64,000 bases of DNA, from positions 12,918,872 to 12,982,871 of the forward strand of contig CM060709.1 in NCBI GenBank assembly GCA_030686995.1. Reading direction: 5' to 3'. Source of the stretch: Artemisia argyi. Its lineage: Eukaryota > Streptophyta > Magnoliopsida > Asterales > Asteraceae. Shown one piece after another: positions 1 to 10,597 of the stretch. The position numbers and the translations under genes were made by a program. The first letter of the stretch is position 1. Every line of letters begins with the position of its first letter. The notes under the pieces are model-generated. The model did no database searches, had not been told where the DNA came from, and saw only the letters and a program-made list of their open reading frames with translations.

Positions 1-420
1 ATAACAATAATTTAAGATAAATCGAGACTATCAATAAAGAATACCAAAAACAGACATAACAGTAATTTCAGACCAAACCACTAATCGAGACTATCATCAA
101 TAAACAAATAATACACATACCAGCAAACAACATCAGATCCTGCTACATCTGTTACCACAAACGGATACACTCCCAATAAACAATGTTAAAATAGAGATAT
201 GGTGCGTGGAACTTATTTATATTAGTATTTATATACGTAGTAACTATAGTTTTAGAAACCGGCTTGTATATATACTACTGTATATAGTATACACTATATA
301 TAGTATACAGCAGTATATGGTACAGTATATACTATATAGTATACAGTATATAGTACACATGTACATCTAAAACTAATTTAAACTTTTTATTAACATTTAA
401 CTTTAGATGCGTACCTCTGG
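1..420. repeat. Diverged copy A of a duplicated intergenic segment
   Basis: This AT-rich stretch shares a series of short matches in the same order with 12894-13310, and part of it with 33890-34010. Shared words are ATCAATAAACAAATA, a GTGGAAC box, TTTTAGAAA, and a final CATCTAAA/CATCTGAAA followed by ACTAA. It contains alternating TATATAGTATACAG runs at about 270-350. No gene is visible. The segment matters because it gives an uninterrupted version of the site where the Helitron 3' end lies near 13313. Homology was judged by eye and is diverged. Confidence 0.45.
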
Positions 421-1110
421 CTCTGGATCCTCCAAGCATCATTATCAGCCATTAACGTTAACCCTAGTAAGTGACTGATTGAAAGGACTGTTGAACTAGG
501 TTACTTCTTTGGAACTTGGAAAGTACCTACCTTTTTTAGACCTGACTTTTGTATTGGAGGATCCACACACAATATAATAAGTACCTATAATATTTCCCAA
601 GTCTGTCGGAATCCACACACAAGACACAACTGCTTTGTCTTTTTCTCTTTGTCTTTATCTCTTTTTAGAAATATTCGTTTTGACTTATTTCTTTTAGGAC
701 TTTTTCGAATAATCATTGAGACATCTCGATGTGGTCATTTCATTGGAGTGCATCTATGTTTCTGCTTTACGAATATGTCCTTTACAACACTTATCTACTC
801 TTTTGACATATGATGGACTTGACTCGTTCGAGGATGACTCGGGTGGAGTTTTGTATATTGACTGAAATTATTTAGTATATAATTTAAAATTAAAAGTATA
901 TGTAAAGAAAACTGAAATTTATTTGAGATGCTATTATGTCGTTTTCAAGTCTGATTGATAACACATGCAAATCTGTTGAAAATGGAATATTTTGGACTCA
1001 TGTGATTGTGTAGATGGTGTCTATATACCAATTTCACTCGGCTAATAACGTTTCCTCCTTTGGTGTTCAACGAGTGTTAAGAATCCATTGGTTGTATTTC
1101 AACAAGTGTT
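421..1110. other. Intergenic DNA, nothing recognised
   Basis: AT-rich sequence without an open frame of note. CTTTGTCTTTxTCTCTTT is repeated in close tandem near 635-665. I see no RNA gene, terminal repeat or coding similarity. Confidence 0.5.
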
Positions 1111-1212
1111 AATAAATAGGCCTAAAAATGGACCTAATGCATTAATGTCATGTACATTTGATCAAATGTACAAATAATTAATGCATTAAGTTCATTTTTA
1201 AGCCTATTTATT
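1111..1212. repeat. Short perfect-stem hairpin, MITE-like
   Basis: The left arm begins AATAAATAGGCCTAAAAATG and the right arm is its near-complement, ending CCTATTTATT. The arms meet around a central TGTACATTTGATCAAATGTACA palindrome near 1152-1173, with ATTAATGCATT-type words on both sides. The whole 102 bp would fold into one long hairpin. Size and structure fit a miniature inverted-repeat element. I could not define a target duplication, so the superfamily is open. Confidence 0.55.
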
Positions 1213-2244
1213 AGGCCTATCTATATTTTATAAAAATAATTATTATATATTTTATCTTTATTATCAAAAGTTACATAGAATTATGTAAAGCATTGACTTG
1301 TCTCTTACTTTTACTTTTTAGTTATTATTAGTTAATCATTATTTATCTTTATAATTTTATTTTCTTCTTTGTTTATTTACTTATTTTTATAGTTATTTTT
1401 ACTTTTGTTATATACATATACATACTTATATATAAGTGAAAAAATACTACAATTTTCATAATAACAAAAAATTAGAAATACAATATAAAGAAAATTACAT
1501 AATTACTTTGTTAGGTCAATAGTTTCGAGAATACGATAATAGTTGTAGCTATTGTTAATTTATGAGGTCATTATTTGATTATTTACATCATTCAATCTTT
1601 TAATTTCAAGTACTTTTACCATTCTCTATGTTTTCGGGAATATAATACTAGTTGTAACCTCTTGGTGTCGTGACCCATCAAACTCCCAACATCATTTTCT
1701 CTTTGATTTTTGGTTTAGATTTTATGCAAAGATTAAAGGTTCAAGGGTTATTGGTTTGTTCTTGGTTCAATTTTCTTCACAAGCTAATCAAGCTAGGGTT
1801 TTATTGAAAGGTTAAAAAGGGTTGATCAAAGTGTAAAGGGCTGAGATTATTGTAGGAAATTAGAAGGGGGTTGAATAGTTTTACCGATTAAAACTTTGTT
1901 TTAAAACTTTTAGATCGACTTAGTATGGTGTGTTTGATATTGATAGTTTGATATTTAAAGACTTCAATATTTTACTTGCTTTTTCTATTAAAATTCACAA
2001 AATTACAAAAAATTATTTTATGTATTATATCACAGTGAGTAAAACAATTAGCAGCATATATGAAATAATACATAGAGTTAAGTATATATTTGTGATTTGT
2101 ATTTTTTGTAAAACCTTAAAGCGACTTATTACGTTCATGTATCCCCTGAAAGATGGCTGTAAAACTAGAATTTTAGAAATATGTTTTGTGGTGGATTGAA
2201 TTAATTAAATTTAGTAGTGGCCCCTACTTAATTAATGAGCAGTT
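1213..2244. other. AT-rich intergenic DNA
   Basis: Very AT-rich sequence. One open frame of 89 codons at 1930-2199 has low-complexity, non-family-like composition and is not called a gene. A 16-bp word AGTAGTGGCCCCTACT at 2213-2228 recurs at 3217-3232 on the far side of the hAT element. Confidence 0.5.
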
Positions 2245-2252
2245 GCAAATAC

Positions 2253-2457
2253 CAAGGTTGTCAGGATCGGGATCCTACCTAGGATCGTTTTCGGCTTTGC
2301 AAGATCGGGATCGTAGGATCGGATCGGGATCGTAAGATCCTATGAAAATGTATACATTTTCGCATAGGAGTCGTAGTTTTATACTTCTATTGTTTTATAT
2401 ATTTCTCAATAGTACAATTGCAAGTTACTGAATCCAAACTATATTGATCGAGCTCTA

Positions 2458-2488
<31 letters not shown>

Positions 2489-3205
2489 TTTGATATGATC
2501 GAGCATAACACACCAATTAACTAACTGATTTGCTAAAAATTTAAAGTCTAAACTCAACACACCAATCAATTAAATAACTAAAAAAATAAAGAACTAAAAA
2601 AGAAATTAGGCAACTTTAAAAGATAGTCATCGTATTTCCATTTAAAGTCCTCATATCATCATTTCCATGTTTTAAACGTAGTGGTGCAAATTTGTAGAAG
2701 ACTCGAAATTTGTCAAAATTCTTGTGCTTCAGTTACGATACAAGTTGATGATCAGATTTAGTATAATATATACTGTAGAATCTTTAAAATCTAATCATGG
2801 TTTATATTTTAACGTGAGATGAATGCTAGTATAAAAATAAAAATTACGCATGTGCAAGCTGTATTTCAGATTTAGGAATTAGGTTTTGTTATCCACGTAT
2901 TTTTTATTTTCATGTCGTGGACTTTGAGTGTTTTGTTATTGAGCTATTTAAGACAAAAATTCACAAGGGCCTCAAAGGCTAAAATAATGCTTCATATATG
3001 AAAAAGAGTAAAAAAAAAAAAAAAAAAAAAAAAGGTTTATCAGTAGGATCGGATCGCTAACGATCCCACGATCCTGCTAACGATCCTACGATCCTGCAGC
3101 GATCCTACCAGAATTAAGATCCCGCTACGATCCTGATCGTTTTTTCAAGGTAGGATCGTAGGATCGTGCGATCCTACGATCAGGATCGCGATCCTGACAA
3201 CCTTG
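2253..3205. mobile_element. Non-autonomous hAT element (953 bp)
   Basis: Both ends carry the inverted repeat CAAGGTTGTCAGGATCG (2253-2269, with its complement at 3189-3205). The element is bracketed by a perfect 8-bp direct repeat GCAAATAC at 2245-2252 and 3206-3213. An 8-bp target duplication with ends starting CA(A/G)GG is the signature of the hAT superfamily. Subterminal regions are packed with GGATCG/CGATCC words in both orientations, as expected of transposase-binding subterminal repeats. There is no transposase frame. Two poly(A) runs (2461-2485 and about 3010-3033) lie inside. Confidence 0.88.
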
Positions 3206-3484
3206 GCAAATACGAAAGTAGTGGCCCCTACTAGTATTATATTTAGTAGTACTAAAAACGGCTGACAAAAAGGAATCTTTGAATTCCGAATTCCAATAAA
3301 CTGACTTTTTGATCAAAAAGAAAGGGTGAGTTAACCGGTAGACAGTTTGGTACTAAAAAATGCGTAGGGAGGTGATGAATGGGCCCCGTAGACAGTTTAG
3401 GGGGCACATGGGTCCCAGAATTTGGTTATCCTTTTAAAACCCACACATTTTTTCTTTTTTTTTTTCTTTTGTCCCCATGTACTC

Positions 3485-3485
<1 letters not shown>

Positions 3486-3543
<58 letters not shown>
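3486..3543. repeat. (GT)n(AT)n microsatellite
   Basis: GTGTGTGT runs directly into about 22 AT units. It creates false frames of alternating Tyr-Ile on both strands. Confidence 0.95.
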
Positions 3544-3545
<2 letters not shown>

Positions 3546-3868
3546 ATCAAAGCTAAAAAAAAAACATACTCGAACCTGACTTTGTTTAGAACTCGGGTTG
3601 ATTCGGGTAGGGTCAACTCGGGTTCGGGTCTAGGTCGTTTAAAAATTATACGATTGTGGTGTTTACATTCAAATTAAAAAGGAAAAAAATGAAACACGGG
3701 TCACTGGTTGACCCGAACCCGAGTAAGAGACATATATTATACCCGAACCTGACCTTGTTTAAAACTCGGGTCAATTTCGAACATAATTTTGGACCCGACT
3801 AACCCGACCCGAAAAGCCATATTAGGGTCCGGGTCTGGTCGGCTTTTATGACACCCCTACCCCCGGTG
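3544..3868. mobile_element. hAT-like fragment with CGGGTTCGGGT subterminal repeats
   Basis: CGGGTT/AACCCG words occur in both orientations. The right end reads ATGACACCCCTA, the same terminus as the complete element at 40314-41273. The left end is not recognisable and may have been lost at the adjacent AT microsatellite. No coding sequence. Confidence 0.55.
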
Positions 3869-4333
3869 TGGGCGTTTGGTTTGACACCTTTCATTCCCAT
3901 CGTAGTTGTTTAGTTGGCAGGTAATTGAAAATTTGGTATCAAACCCTCTTGATTAAACTCTCAATTGTCTGACTTAATAAAATTTTCAACTTTTTTATTC
4001 GTCAAAGACAACCGAACAACAACAAAAACAAGGGAGAATTGCAAATATACCCAATAAAACTCAAAAACTTGCATATTTCCCCAAAATACAAATTTTCAAT
4101 GCATGATGTACAATGCAAATTAAGCATGTGTTGGATATATATGCAAATATGCAAGTTTTAGTGGGTATATATGCAATTGCCCCCAAAAACAAATACCATC
4201 TCCGGCCACCCAATGCCTTCCTGCTTCCTTGTTGATGTGTCAAAACACACTACTAAAATAGCATAAAAGCACAGAAAAGGCAACCAAAATAAAAAATTAC
4301 AAAAAATATAAAGTAAAATAAAAAATACACACC
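3869..4333. repeat. Intergenic segment with a paralog near 34310-34480
   Basis: The stretch GTTTGGTTTGACACCTTTC, CATTCCCATCGTA and TTGGCAGGT in order matches 34310-34480 (GTTTGGTTGGACAG, CATTCCCATCGTA, TTGGTAGGT). Both are followed by TCTTGATTAAA and by ACCGAACAACAACAAAAACA. Part of the dispersed local duplication described for 10450-13310 and 33720-34010. Confidence 0.45.
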
Positions 4334-6270
4334 TCGAAAATGCATTGCCCGCATAGCCGTTTCCGGGTCGGACACGGTCACAGAAATATCTTGGTTAAGC
4401 CGCCTCACCCTCCTTAGTGACCTCAGCAGAGAAAACCTACTTCATCCGTTTAAAATAGTTTTTCCTAAAAGCAAACAGCAAGCATCTGGTACAATAACAA
4501 AACCACGCGTTTTTTTGTCAAATGATTTAACAACAGTTTACTCCAAGAAACAATTTTATCTAAAAGTTTAAACTAACCCAATAACTTAATAGACAGCAAA
4601 CGGCAAAATAAAAAAATATATATAAATAATTTAAAAAATAAATAAATAAATAAATAAAAATAAAATTAAAAGATTACTACTTATTCAACATCTTGGAAAC
4701 ACGTATATTAGTAAAACATATTAACCAAAGTAAAAGATAACATATGTGCGGATCAACCCAAACCGACGCTGACTCTACTAAAACTGACACATATCAGCCC
4801 ATCTTGCCACCTCTAGACAACCACTTACCTAAATTCAACCCTACTGTTGTTTTTACATGTAATTAAGTTGCCTATAACACTACAATAGTCAAAACTATTC
4901 GCCCAACTTTACTCGATCGTAAGAATAAGATCTACATTTTCCTTTTAAATTATTGAATACTCGTACAAACTTTAACCTTGCAATTTATAAGTTTTTAGTT
5001 CCCCTGATAATATCAAACAGCACATCATGTATCCCTCTGTGCTAATGATCAATATTTCCGCTATACAGTCAAAGAATCACTCAATATGGAAATTCGACAG
5101 GGCATAAATAGAAGCAAGCTTCCTAGTTCCTAGATAGAACCCATCTTTAAAGACGTTTACCGCATACAAAGAGAAAAAACAATCATCTTGACAAAACACA
5201 AAGGCTTCATAACCTAAATCAATGTTATTATAGATACATTACATACAAGTTCCTACATATAACTATAAATAATCTATGCATATATGTAACATAAACAGAT
5301 AATTGTAATTCTGATAGAGTGACAAAATCATAAGCAAATTTTTTTTTCCGCATCAGATGCCACTATTATCAACTTAACTGCTATAGAAACGGATTACTAT
5401 TACCGGAATCAATTCTGAGAAGATGCAGCATGTTTGCTATAGGGAAACGATGGTATCCAGGTTCAGTGGCATGCTAAACAAATTCCTCTGGTAACAAGTG
5501 GGACCTTCTGCATGCATAGTCGACCCTTCTTCTTTTGGGAGGAACCTCTCCTTTTTCCCTCTCAAATGCCTTCGGTGCATTTTCACGGGTGTGGCAGCTA
5601 CAATAATTTTAAAAATCAGTCAGATAAGCGAACACCATAAATGAATTAAGCAAACTCAAGAAATTTAATGATTGGCACATGGTAAAGAGACTTACGTCCA
5701 TGTGTTATGCCAATAATAACTAACAGGAAACCATGAAAACTTTATAGCAAGAAACATGTCTCCTCTTTTGGAAGGGAAAATATAATTCGCTCATAATAAA
5801 TCACACTCTCAACAGTCAGTGTATGTATTATCAGCCAAATTCAAAGAGACTCTTCAAACCATCACCTACATAGAAAAAATTTACACGATTATAGCGATTA
5901 ACACATACTTCATTTTATAAAAAGAAGAGGAGTAACGGTAGACGTTGCCCTGGCAGGTCCATTTTTCCATCAAGTCTACTTATATATTTAAACTAATTTA
6001 TAGGCCACCAATATGTATGGGGTTTCAATATACCTATTCCGACCAAAAACATATCACGATAACAAAAATGCCCTCAACAACCTTTTAAAAAGACAAAATT
6101 GCGTTTTGATTAGGCGTCAACAAGTTATATCTTCAAGTTGTAGAACTTCAAAATTTTCAGAGCATTTTCCGCATCAGCAACTTTTGTCTTTTGACTAGAA
6201 TTTATATTCAAGTAATTAAACTAGATAAAATTATGTGTTGCACTAAAAAGTTGTTTCTGACTTCTAGTAT

Positions 6271-6535
6271 ACTAATGGCCTCCACATACGCCAGTATAGC
6301 AGTAAGAAAAGTAGAAAGTTTATGGAATCTAAAGTTCCATTATGCTGTTTAGTAGTAGATATCCTATAGTACAGAATAGTAGTTTGGAATAAAGGTTAGT
6401 ATAGCAGACTTAGAATGCTTTGATTAGTAAAGCAAACTTTATTTCAAATGTCTGATGATAAGCATGGTAAATGTCCATAGCTATCATTTGGAAATTGTAA
6501 ATGTGTGATTATATATAATACTTTCTCCTTTCAAA

Positions 6536-6578
<43 letters not shown>

Positions 6579-6607
6579 CACTAATGGCCTCCACATACGC
6601 CAGTATA
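6271..6607 (+). mobile_element. Poly(A)-tailed retroposed insert with 28-bp target duplication
   Basis: The 28-bp word starting ACTAATGGCCTCCACATACG occurs at 6271-6298 and again, unchanged, at 6580-6607. Between them lie about 240 bp of unique sequence ending in roughly 36 A residues (about 6541-6576) and then GAC. A poly(A) tail directly before a long perfect direct repeat is the hallmark of target-primed reverse transcription by a LINE. The insert has no coding frame or recognisable SINE promoter boxes. It resembles an mRNA 3' end, so it is most likely a 5'-truncated processed copy. Confidence 0.75.
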
Positions 6608-6794
6608 AAAACGACTTAACTCGAAGTGCAAACATTCGTTATCGCAAACAACTACAAAACACTAGCATTTTTCTTTCTTTGGTAAGAGAGGAAATTTACG
6701 CGAACCACCCTTGGTGACATGGCAGGTAAACCCAGGACTCACTAATTTACTACTTTACTATCGCTATTTATGAACCTTTAGTTCCGTACTTAGA

Positions 6795-7031
6795 GAGTGT
6801 TTGTTTAAGCTTATATGTGGCTTATGAGCTTATTTGTGTTTCGGCTTATATTTCATAAGCCTCAAATTTCTGGCATATTTTGAGTCTTGGGCTTATATAA
6901 ATTTATAATGACATGACAAACTTATATAAGCCCACAAGTGTCAAAAGAAGCCGGAAAATTGAGGCTTATGAAATATAAACCGAAATCAAATAAGCTCACA
7001 ACCCCACATATAAGCTTAAACAAACACCCCC
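6795..7031. mobile_element. MITE of the GTGTTTG...AAGCTTAT family
   Basis: The left arm GAGTGTTTGTTTAAGCTTAT (ending in ATGTGG) pairs with the right arm CCACATATAAGCTTAAAC, which continues to AAACACCCCC. The interior keeps pairing (CTTATATTTCATAAGCC with its counterpart GGCTTATGAAATATAA). Related words recur near 24818, 29979, 36411 and 42441. No target duplication could be fixed by eye. Confidence 0.6.
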
Positions 7032-7417
7032 TTACAAAAAAAGAAAACTGATATAACAAACACTTACAAACTAATAATCATAACACAAGTAACTTGTGTA
7101 ACACTTTTAGCTTATATAACAATTCAAAGCTACTAGATCGATGATAGTATCAATTACTATGCTTCTTAAATCATAACACTAAATTAATTAGTTAAATCAA
7201 ATTAACTATTAATATTCAGCTGAAACACTAAAGCTATGTTTAAATAAACTACAGTAACAGATAACGCGTTTTGAAATAAAAAACATACCGCAATTGATTG
7301 GTTGAAGAGATTTGGTTCGACGAATTGACGGTGAATGAAGAGATCTCTCCGACAGAGAGAATCTGAAATATTCTATTTTTGTTAGGTAGGAAATATCAAA
7401 TTATAAATTTGTTTTTA

Positions 7418-9001
7418 GAGTAAATTACATGGTTGGTCCCTGTGGTTTGTCCAAAATAACAACTTTCGTCCTTATTTTTTAAAAGTTGCATGATTAGTCC
7501 CTAAGTACGTAAACAAATAACACCACGGGTCCCTTGGTTTAACTGGTGTTAACTAGGTTAGTTAAAATTTACAAGTTAGCCCCCTTTGATTAAATAGCGC
7601 TGCATAGTTAATCCTTTAGCGCTGCATTGTTAATCTTTTTACTTAACGGCTGTTATAATTTACTTAACAACTGTTATAATTTACGTTTTTGCCCATTTTC
7701 TTTCATTTTTGCACGTTTTTGTTCGTTTTTTTACGTTTTCGCCCGTTTTTGTCCATTTTTTTATGTTTTCGCCCGTTTTTGTCCTTTTTTTTTACGTTTT
7801 CGTCCGTTTTTGTCCATTTTTTACGTTTTCGCCCGTTTTTGTCCATTTTTTTACGTTTTCGAAGTTTTTGTCCATTTTTTTTACGTTTTCGCCCATTTTC
7901 TTTCATTTTCATACGTTTTTGTCCGTTTTTTTTACGTTTTCTCGCCTGTTTTTGTCCGTTTTTTACATTTTCGCCCGTTTTTGTCATTTTTTTTACCATT
8001 TTTGTCCATTACTTTACGGACAAAAAATTCAATAAAATATAATTTTGAATTTCTTTTTAAATAATCATCGAAAAAAATATTTTTGAAAAAAAAATTTGGG
8101 TAAAAAAAAGTTTCTAAAATATATTTTTCGAAAAAAAAAATTGGGTAAAAAAAAGTTTCTAAAATATATTTTTCGAATAAAAATTTTGGGTAAAAAAAAG
8201 TTTCTAAAATATATTTTTCGAAAAAAAATTTTGGGTAAAAAAAAGTTTCTAAAATATATTTTTTGAAAAAAAAATTTGGGTAAAAAAAGTTTCTATAAAA
8301 AAGGGAAAAAACGTAAAAAAAAATGGCGAAAACGTAAAAAAAAATGACAAAAACGGGCAAAAACGTAAAAAAAAAAATGACAAAAACGGGCGAAAACGTA
8401 AAAAAATGGACAAAAACTGACGAAAACGTAAACAAATGAACAAAAACGGATGAAAACGTAAAAAAAAGGGACAAAAACGGGCGAAAACGTAAAAAAAAAA
8501 GCGGACAAAAACGTATGAAAATGAAAGAAAATAGGCGAAAACATAAAAAAAATGGACAAAAACGGATGAAAACGTAAAAAAAATAAACAAAAACGGGCGA
8601 AAACGTAAACAAATGGACAAAAACGGACGAAAACGTAAAAAAATGGCCAAAAAGGGTGAAAACGTAAAAAAAAACGGACAAAAACGGGCGAAAACGGACA
8701 AAAACATATGAAAATGAAAGAAAATGGGCGAAAACGTAAATTATAACAGCTGTTAAGTAAATTATAACAGCCATTAAGTAAAGGATTAACGATGCAGCGC
8801 TAAAGGATTAACTATGCAGCGCTATTTAACCAAAGGGGGCTAACTTGTAAATTTTAACTAACCTAGTTAACACCTGTTAAACCAAAGGACCCGTGGTGTT
8901 ATTTGTTTACATACTTAGGGACTAACCATGCAACTTTTAAAAGATAGGGACGAAAGTTATTATTTTGAACAAACCACAGGGACCAACCATGTAATTTACT
9001 C
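7418..9001. mobile_element. MULE-type foldback element (1584 bp) with minisatellite arms
   Basis: Long inverted termini begin GAGTAAATTACATGGTTGG and remain paired for about 270 bp on each side (7418-7690 against 8730-9001). The flanks carry a 9-bp direct repeat with one mismatch: TTGTTTTTA at 7409-7417 and TTGTTTCTA at 9002-9010. A 9-bp duplication plus long terminal repeats is the usual mark of Mutator-like elements. Inside the left arm lies a T-rich array of ACGTTTTCGCCCGTTTTTG-like units (7690-8010). Inside the right arm lies the complementary A-rich array (8298-8735). No transposase is present. Open frames through these arrays are compositional artefacts. Confidence 0.85.
8062..8300. repeat. 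Five tandem copies of a 45-bp unit
   Basis: The word GGGTAAAAAAAAGTTTC starts at 8098, 8143, 8188 and 8233, and with one A fewer at 8278, exactly 45 bp apart each time. Each copy continues TAAAATATATTTTTCGA. The array lies off-centre in the loop between the two minisatellite arms of the foldback element. Confidence 0.9.
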
Positions 9002-9010
9002 TTGTTTCTA

Positions 9011-9035
9011 TTTAAAACATTCTTGTACTCATTGT

Positions 9036-9066
<31 letters not shown>

Positions 9067-9535
9067 TTTTGGGTAAAGCTTGTACTTATTGTTTACTTGA
9101 TCAATTCAAAGTCTTTCTTTAAAGACTTCTTTCAAAGCAGTTTTTGTATGACGAATTTTATAAATAAGTATTTCGTTTTACTTAAGAAACACTTTGTGAT
9201 TTAGCAAGTTGTTAATAGTACTCAAACTAATTTTAGAGGTATTGTATTAACAAAAAAATCTTTTGGAATCTCACGAGTGACATTTATAGCATCTGCTCTC
9301 GGGCTTGTAATGGGAGATCGATACTCAAGTTAATTGTGCGGTAGATGCTTTGAGGCACTCAGATTTTATGTGTCATAACCATGCGTTAAATGGCTTGAAT
9401 GATATGGAGGGATCCGACATTAGATTTTGGAATCTCGTGTCTTTAAAGCTCCAACAGAGATTCCCAAAAGTATAGTCAGTGGCTACAACCATTTGAGATG
9501 TTGCTTGCATCACAGCTGGCATACGCCCCTAGGTA
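9011..9535. other. Intergenic DNA with a (TTTA)n run
   Basis: TTTATTTATTTA repeats occupy about 9036-9070. The rest shows no open frame, terminal repeat or RNA gene I recognise. Confidence 0.5.
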
Positions 9536-9543
9536 GATAGCAT

Positions 9544-10103
9544 TAGGGCTGTAAACGAACTGAACGTTCAGTGAACATTTCATGAACGGTTCGGTAAAAA
9601 GTTCGTTTATGTTCGTTCGTTTATTAAATGAACGAACATGAACAATATTTTACGTTCGTTTAGTTAAATGAACGAACATGAACAAAAGTCTCGTTCGTTC
9701 ATTTATGTTCGTGAACGTTCGATTAGGCGTTCGTTAAAATTCGTTTATGTTTATTTATCTATTTATGTTCATATATCACATATTTTAATTTTATAATTTT
9801 AAAAATTGGTTTGTTTAAACAAAGCAACACTTATAAAACAATATATTGTGAAGAATTCAATAAAGTTTATGTTTGTTTGTCTATTTTCATTTATGTTCGC
9901 TCGTTTATGTTCGTTTAGCGTTCGTTTAGTGTCTTAATGAACGAACATAAACGAACATGAACAATTAATTTCTTAATAAATGAACATGAACAAGAAAATT
10001 CGTTCGTTTAAGTGTCCGTGTCCGTTTATTTGTCCAACTAAAATTAAATGAACGAACATGAACAGGGCTCCGTTCATGTTCGTCCGGTTCGTTTACAGCC
10101 CTA
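9544..10103. mobile_element. Non-autonomous hAT element (560 bp)
   Basis: The ends are TAGGGCTGTAAACGAAC at the left and its complement GTTTACAGCCCTA at the right. A perfect 8-bp target duplication GATAGCAT lies at 9536-9543 and 10104-10111. Subterminal sequence is dense in GTTCGTT and AACGAAC words in both orientations. There is no coding sequence. The 8-bp duplication and TAGGGxTGT ends put it in hAT. Confidence 0.9.
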
Positions 10104-10157
10104 GATAGCATATTGCTTCTCCTTCAATAAACAAACGAATTAAGACTTTATTAATAA

Positions 10158-10440
10158 GGGCAAATAATTAAAAAAAAAAATTCATACTTGACACCATTTT
10201 CTCTTGTGAGTAGCGAACAAAAATTTTAGTTTTTGTGGGTTTTTTTCTTTCAAATTCATCATTTTTAGAGTACTATGTGACATTTTTGCCATTCGGGAAA
10301 AAAAAATTCTATTAGCTAAGAGGGGTAATAATGTCCAAAAATTTCGCAAAAATACTCTAAACCACAAAACAAAAAATTTTGTTCGCTACCCACAAAAAGA
10401 TATAGTGCCAAGTATAATACTTTTTTTTAATCATTTGACC
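10158..10440. mobile_element. Short element with 9-bp target duplication (283 bp)
   Basis: The left end GGGCAAATAATTAAAAAAAA pairs with the right end TTTTTTTTAATCATTTGACC. Inner pairing continues through CATACTTGACACCA and TAGTGCCAAGTATAATA, then GTAGCGAACAAAAATTTT and its counterpart. A perfect 9-bp direct repeat TATTAATAA sits at 10149-10157 and 10441-10449. This fits a miniature Mutator-like element. A 61-codon minus-strand frame inside is not a gene. Confidence 0.82.
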
Positions 10441-10449
10441 TATTAATAA

Positions 10450-10597
10450 CAAACATTTTGGTTTTTTAATGTATGTAATAAAAACATATACTAACAAGTA
10501 CTAGCTAGTATGAAGAAAATGCTTATCTAGGCCAACAGATTAAGGTTAATACTTAATTATACATTTATACAACCATCTAAACATGATATAAAAGTAG
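10450..10597. repeat. Copy B, left part, of the duplicated intergenic segment
   Basis: AATAAAAACATATACTA, GCTAGTATG, AAAATGCTTATCT, CAGATTAAGGTT, TACTTAATTATACA and CATCTAAACATGAT follow in the same order here and at 33730-33845. The segment is interrupted at 10597 by the MULE-type element and resumes at 12885. The copy near 33846 has no insertion. Confidence 0.8.

Larger units (their letters stand above)
4334..7366 (-). other. Exon-like pieces of an unrecognised minus-strand gene
   Basis: Several stretches look like exons read leftward, but I cannot name a product. A CT-rich leader ends at 7289 with a good donor (TTGCG followed by gtatg). A 24-nt candidate exon sits at 5696-5719 between an acceptor ending TTAG and the donor gtaagt. 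A piece starting at 5597 after acceptor TTGTAG is open for about 50 codons in one frame and 38 in another, both rich in Lys and Arg. A piece at about 4334-4421 reads RRVRRLNQDISVTVSDPETA and ends at a gtgtgt donor. They may belong to one gene, to a long non-coding transcript, or be unrelated relics. The join between them is inference. Confidence 0.25.

Noticed and set aside
3379..3677. Frames with Tyr-Ile repeats
   Set aside because: Products of the AT microsatellite at 3497-3543.
6505..6717. Frame with a poly-lysine run
   Set aside because: Reads through the poly(A) tail of a retroposed insert.
7627..8774. Long frames rich in Phe, Val, Arg and Tyr (FARFCPFFYVF-like) on both strands
   Set aside because: They are translations of the ACGTTTTCG minisatellite in several frames at once, within the arms of a foldback transposon. 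They have no domain, and overlapping frames are equally open.
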